Below are positions 7,808 to 10,312 of a stretch of DNA of 10,312 nt, one piece after another. Under the pieces are notes generated by a model that was not told the DNA's origin, searched no databases, and saw only the letters and a list, made by a program, of their open reading frames with translations. The translations under genes were made by a program, and so were the position numbers. Numbering within the stretch: position 1 is the first letter of the stretch; each line of letters starts with the position of its first letter. Origin of the DNA: Flavobacteriia bacterium (GTDB lineage Bacteria; Bacteroidota; Bacteroidia; Flavobacteriales; Flavobacteriaceae); assembly GCA_011330545.1 (NCBI GenBank), contig DRQI01000445.1, forward strand, positions 1 to 10,312, written 5' to 3'.

Positions 7808-7984
7808 TGAGATTTAGTGTTATTAGCTACATTTTTTATATTGAACTCACGTTTCAGGGTTTTGCCTCAGATACTAGAGAAAAGTTTGAAAACTAAAATT
7901 TTCATCAACAATAAAAATTAATTTTTCCACTTGATTTTTTGATGAACCCCGCCTTGAGATAGTTCATTTGAGATAATAAATAGG

Positions 7985-8022
7985 CCATCCCAAAGTAATA
8001 TCTTTTGGATGGTTTCTTTTCT
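7985..8022 (+). terminator. Rho-independent-type terminator without an adjacent gene
   Basis: CCATCC-c-AAAG (7985-7995) pairs with CTTT-t-GGATGG (8002-8012), one mismatch in 11 pairs, with a TAATAT loop. TTTCTTTTCT follows. It is oriented to stop rightward transcription but lies about 300 bp beyond the typA stop, with no gene between. Confidence 0.65.
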
Positions 8023-8080
8023 AATCACCTTCATGTATCTTATGAGTAGACATACTATTTAGAATGATTTTAAACGATTT

Positions 8081-8095
8081 CTTATGTAACATAAG
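8081..8095. promoter_or_regulatory. 15-bp perfect palindrome upstream of the DUF2202 gene, candidate operator
   Basis: CTTATGT-a-ACATAAG is a perfect 7-bp inverted repeat with a single-base centre. It ends 27 bp before the candidate -7 box, the position of a regulator site for the DUF2202 lipoprotein gene. The regulator is unknown. Confidence 0.4.
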
Positions 8096-8122
8096 TTGCT
8101 AATATTGAGAATTTTGGGCACC

Positions 8123-8129
8123 TATTTTG
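8123..8129 (+). promoter_or_regulatory. Candidate -7 box (TATTTTG, one base shorter than consensus)
   Basis: The sequence reads CCTATTTTGC. It is like TAnnTTTG followed by C but lacks one base. The leader to the ATG at 8172 would be roughly 35-40 nt. A TTG at 8105-8107 leaves a 15-nt spacer, slightly short. Confidence 0.35.
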
Positions 8130-8171
8130 CAATCATTAATAAAAATTATAAATAATTTAAATACTAAAAAC

Positions 8172-8786
8172 ATGAAGAAATTAGCAGTTATTACCATGGC
8201 GGTAATTTTATCAGTAGTAAGTAGTTGTTCAGACGACGACGATACAACACAAATAGCACAAACGGCAACTTTATCCCAACAAGAGAAAGATGACCTCTTA
8301 TTTTTAAGAGAAGAAGAGAAATTAGCAAGAGATGTCTATTTATTTTCGTTTGACAAATACGGTGAAGCGATATTCAATAATATTTCACAAAGTGAACAAC
8401 AACACATGGATCAGGTTTTGACATTGTTAAATGCCTATCAATTAAGTGACCCTGCGTCGGCAGATAGAGGCGTTTTTGTAAATCAAGAATTGCAAACATT
8501 GTATAACAATTTGACTGCGCAATCTGACATTTCATTAGTTGAAGCCTTAAAAGTAGGCGCAACTATCGAAGACTTGGATATCAGAGACATTGAAGATTTT
8601 GAGTCAAGAACTACCAAAACAGATATCTTGAGTGTCTATGATAAATTGCGATGCGGTTCAAGAAACCACCTAAGAAGTTATGTTGGCCAATTGGTTGCTA
8701 ATGAAGTTACTTATGTTCAACAATTTATTACATTGGAAGAGTTTACAGAAATAATTAATAGTGCAAATGAAAGATGTGGTCAGTAA
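8172..8786 (+). CDS. DUF2202 ferritin-like lipoprotein, predicted surface-exposed
   Basis: This gene encodes 204 residues from the ATG at 8172. An upstream TTG at 8127 lies in the promoter and is rejected. It starts with a lipoprotein signal ending VVSSC, so C19 should be lipidated. The next residues, S-D-D-D-D, match the acidic lipoprotein export signal known in Bacteroidota, which sends lipoproteins to the cell surface. The mature part (about 38-200) has the features of the DUF2202 family, a ferritin-like four-helix fold: R-E-E-E-K-L-A-R-D-V-Y (46-56), N-I-S-Q-S-E75-x-x-H78, G-x-x-I-E133-x-x-D136-I-x-D139, and S-R-N-H166-L. The E, D and H residues are plausible metal ligands. Two cysteines (C161, C202) could form a disulfide. 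The biochemical activity of this family is not established, so metal or redox roles are inference. Confidence 0.87.
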   Translation: MKKLAVITMAVILSVVSSCSDDDDTTQIAQTATLSQQEKDDLLFLREEEKLARDVYLFSFDKYGEAIFNNISQSEQQHMDQVLTLLNAYQLSDPASADRGVFVNQELQTLYNNLTAQSDISLVEALKVGATIEDLDIRDIEDFESRTTKTDILSVYDKLRCGSRNHLRSYVGQLVANEVTYVQQFITLEEFTEIINSANERCGQ

Positions 8787-8815
8787 CTTATCAGAGTTAA
8801 TTAATTATACCAAAC

Positions 8816-8868
8816 AAAATAATACAGCTAATAATTTGTCATTTATAAATTATTAGCTGTATTATTTT
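8816..8868. terminator. Very long perfect-stem terminator after the DUF2202 gene
   Basis: Positions 8816-8837 pair perfectly with 8847-8868, giving a 22-bp stem without mismatch and a 9-nt loop. The stem begins 29 bp after the stop codon. Its right arm ends in TTATTTT, so the U-tract is part of the stem. The A-tract on the other arm would allow it to work in both directions. Confidence 0.85.
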
Positions 8869-8926
8869 ATGAACTCATCTCAACCTTTTGTTTTGAAAAA
8901 AACATAAAAAACTTTTAACAGATAAG

Positions 8927-8944
8927 GTATTCTTTGAAGAATAC
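8927..8944. promoter_or_regulatory. Near-perfect 18-bp palindrome upstream of the cytochrome gene
   Basis: GTATTCTT (8927-8934) and AAGAATAC (8937-8944) are perfect inverted copies around TG. It lies about 108 bp before the -7 box, distant for a repressor site but suitable for an activator. Function is unknown. Confidence 0.3.
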
Positions 8945-9051
8945 AGTATTGCTAAATACAAGAAAAATAGCAAAATAAAGGTAAATAGCTACCATTTTTC
9001 AAGAAATAGAAAAAGTCAAAATGAATGCCGTATAAAAACTTAAAATAAACG

Positions 9052-9059
9052 TATCTTTG
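9052..9059 (+). promoter_or_regulatory. Flavobacterial -7 promoter box of the cytochrome gene (TATCTTTG)
   Basis: TATCTTTG fits TAnnTTTG exactly and ends 38 bp before the ATG at 9098, allowing a leader of about 30 nt. No good -33 TTG is seen at 17-23 nt. Confidence 0.5.
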
Positions 9060-9097
9060 ATACAGATAAAATTGAATATTAAAATACTTATAACGTA

Positions 9098-9931
9098 ATG
9101 AAAACAATACTATTAGCAGTTATTTCCGTCACCCTTTTACTATCGAGTTGTATTAAAAAAACGCAGTCCGAAAATGTTTCCTCAACACCGGATATTGCCA
9201 AAGCAAACGTACCTGAATCGTCAGAAGGATATACCTTGTTAAAAAATAACTGTTATGCCTGCCATAGCGTAACCACCAAATCGCATGATGAGATCATTGC
9301 CCCTCCAATGATAGCAGTTAAAAGGCGTTATCAAAATCAATATGCAACTAAAGAAGGCTTTGTAGAAGCTGTTGTTAATTGGGCCAAAAACCCAACAGAA
9401 GAAAAATCATTGATGAGAGGCGCCGTACAACGATTTAAAGTGATGCCAAAACAAGCCTTTAAAGAAGATGATTTAAAGAAGATTGCGGCCTATATCTATG
9501 ATACCGAAATAGAACAACCGGCGTGGTTTGAGGCACATTTTAAAGAACAGCACGGTAGCCGTGGAAAAGGAATGGGAATGCAGGGCCAAAACAATTGGAA
9601 ACAACAAATGAAACTCGATAATGGCAATACATGGACGGCTAATATAGAGACAACACAGGGAATTGAAAAATTACAAGAAATAGTATCGAATGATAAATTT
9701 GAAAGCATAAACGATTATAAAATTTTAGCAAAAAAATTGTCAGGCGAGTTGACTGTAATTCTCGATAAATGTACTATGAAAGGGGCTTCACATGATAATT
9801 TACACATTTTTTTGGTGCCTTTGTTAAAAAAAGTTGACAAGCTCAAAGAAGTAACTTCTGTAGCCCAAGGCAAGATGATTACCGATAAGATACGTACACA
9901 TTTAAAAGAATACAAATCCTATTTTAACTAA
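9098..9931 (+). CDS. c-type cytochrome lipoprotein with a C-terminal Cys/Met/His-rich domain
   Basis: This gene encodes 277 residues from the ATG at 9098. A lipoprotein signal ends LLSSC, with C18 as the lipid site. No acidic surface-export signal follows (I-K-K-T-Q), so it probably stays attached on the periplasmic side. A single-haem cytochrome c domain spans about 43-136: haem attachment C52-Y-A-C55-H56, and a likely distal ligand M116 in V-M-P-K. A linker rich in G, M and Q (about 150-170) leads to a second helical domain (about 170-277) carrying C225-T-M227-K-G-x-S-H232-x-x-x-H236. That spacing could bind a metal, but its role is unknown. The protein is likely an electron carrier. A clear terminator follows at 10017-10046, and an exact -7 box precedes the gene. 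Confidence 0.87.
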   Translation: MKTILLAVISVTLLLSSCIKKTQSENVSSTPDIAKANVPESSEGYTLLKNNCYACHSVTTKSHDEIIAPPMIAVKRRYQNQYATKEGFVEAVVNWAKNPTEEKSLMRGAVQRFKVMPKQAFKEDDLKKIAAYIYDTEIEQPAWFEAHFKEQHGSRGKGMGMQGQNNWKQQMKLDNGNTWTANIETTQGIEKLQEIVSNDKFESINDYKILAKKLSGELTVILDKCTMKGASHDNLHIFLVPLLKKVDKLKEVTSVAQGKMITDKIRTHLKEYKSYFN

Positions 9932-10016
9932 AAGCAACCTTCTCTAAATGTTCGCATCATTAGGTTGTATAGCCTCTGAGAAATTACGGGTAGAAAATAA
10001 TGTGTTAATAAAATTT

Positions 10017-10046
10017 TGTTAAATCGGATTTTAACAGATTTTTTTT
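10017..10046 (+). terminator. Rho-independent-type terminator after the cytochrome gene
   Basis: TGTTAAA (10017-10023) pairs perfectly with TTTAACA (10030-10036) around TCGGAT. After GA, eight Ts (10039-10046) follow. It lies 85 bp past the cytochrome stop and 118 bp ahead of the next gene, which therefore should have its own promoter. Confidence 0.75.
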
Positions 10047-10163
10047 AGAAATTAACTGTAAATTGCAGCCCGAAATACTAAGAAACTCGTTTAGTACTCC
10101 TTGTAGGTGTTGTTAGGAATATAAATTGAGGGTAAACATTCTAAAACAGTAAAAAAGCACAAG

Positions 10164-10312
10164 ATGAAACTAAAATATAGCATTCTATTAATAATCATAC
10201 CGATACTATTTTTTTCATGTAAAAAAAATGACAATAATGCTCCTTTTGATCCGGCAGCCCAAGCCCTGATTGATGATGAATTATTGATAGATTTTTTACA
10301 AACACATTATTA
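10164..10312 (+). CDS. Lipoprotein, probably FKBP-type peptidyl-prolyl isomerase (5' end only)
   Basis: The first 49 codons are present before the window ends, starting at the ATG at 10164. Residues 1-18 form a lipoprotein signal (a hydrophobic stretch from S6 to F17, ending FFSC), with C19 as the lipidation site, followed by K-K-N-D-N-N. The next residues, F-D-P-A-A-Q-A-L-I-D-D-E-L-L-I-D-F-L-Q-T, resemble the N-terminal extension I associate with flavobacterial FKBP-type prolyl isomerase lipoproteins. The catalytic domain is outside the window, so this product name rests on a short, familiar-looking segment and should be held loosely. An envelope lipoprotein is well supported. Confidence 0.6.
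   Translation, partial: MKLKYSILLIIIPILFFSCKKNDNNAPFDPAAQALIDDELLIDFLQTHY

Larger units (their letters stand above)
7688..8171. other. Non-coding interval with repeat element, orphan terminator and palindrome
   Basis: This 484-bp gap between typA and the DUF2202 gene contains no convincing gene in either direction. It holds a composite GC-rich repeat (7741-7807), a terminator-like hairpin (7985-8022) lying about 300 bp past typA, a 15-bp palindrome (8081-8095) and a probable promoter box (8123-8129). The stretch 7810-7980 shows no identifiable feature and could be the remains of a gene or a small RNA. Confidence 0.6.
8787..9097. other. Intergenic region between DUF2202 and cytochrome genes
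   Basis: This 311-bp gap holds the long terminator stem (8816-8868), a near-perfect 18-bp palindrome (8927-8944) and a -7 box (9052-9059). I see no gene in it. Confidence 0.6.

Noticed and set aside
7900..7985. Possible transposase remnant between typA and the DUF2202 gene
   Set aside because: Short translated bits looked faintly familiar, but stops interrupt every frame and no terminal inverted repeats or target duplication could be shown.
8127..8171. Upstream TTG start for the DUF2202 gene
   Set aside because: The TTG is part of the probable -7 box, and the ATG at 8172 begins a standard lipoprotein signal.
1..10312. tRNA, rRNA, CRISPR array, riboswitch or defence system
   Set aside because: No cloverleaf with a CCA-type end, no regularly spaced repeats, no known aptamer core and no nuclease, methylase or toxin-antitoxin genes were seen.

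Overview
The window looks like chromosomal DNA from a member of the Bacteroidota, most probably a marine or soil flavobacterium (Flavobacteriaceae). The evidence is AT-rich DNA, starts without a clear Shine-Dalgarno sequence, several TAnnTTTG promoter -7 boxes, 'AQ' signal-peptide ends, a lipoprotein with a Bacteroidota-type surface export signal (C-S-D-D-D-D), and protein types common in that group (TPR sensor kinases, LytTR regulators, DUF2202 lipoprotein, FKBP lipoprotein). This assignment comes from pattern recognition and was not tested by a search.

Left part (1-2660, all minus strand): a partial NAD(P)-dependent SDR/epimerase-like oxidoreductase (1-848) is followed by two secreted proteins (966-1769 and 1908-2660). 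Each of these appears to consist of two tandem dimeric alpha/beta-barrel-like modules. A strong AT-rich inverted repeat (875-914) separates the SDR gene from the first of them.

Middle part (2661-5917): a 319-bp divergent intergenic region full of small dyads leads into a membrane sensor kinase (2980-4923; signal peptide, TPR-like periplasmic part, one membrane helix, HisKA_2-type kinase). Facing it on the minus strand is a REC-LytTR response regulator (4955-5689). The two genes converge on one shared hairpin and very probably form a two-component system.

Right part (5918-10312, all plus strand): typA/bipA, encoding the ribosome-associated GTPase (5918-7687); a 484-bp non-coding stretch holding a nested GC-rich repeat element, an apparently orphan terminator and a 15-bp palindrome; a DUF2202 ferritin-like lipoprotein (8172-8786) with a very long perfect terminator stem; a c-type cytochrome lipoprotein with an additional C-terminal Cys/Met/His-rich domain (9098-9931) and its own terminator; and the 5' end of an FKBP-like lipoprotein gene (10164 onward).

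Most genes look monocistronic, with their own promoters and terminators. I saw no mobile element with a transposase, no CRISPR array, no tRNA or rRNA, and no obvious defence or biosynthetic cluster. The most interesting features are the nested intergenic repeat and the orphan terminator after typA, the duplicated-module secreted proteins, the cytochrome C-terminal domain, and the predicted surface-exposed DUF2202 lipoprotein.
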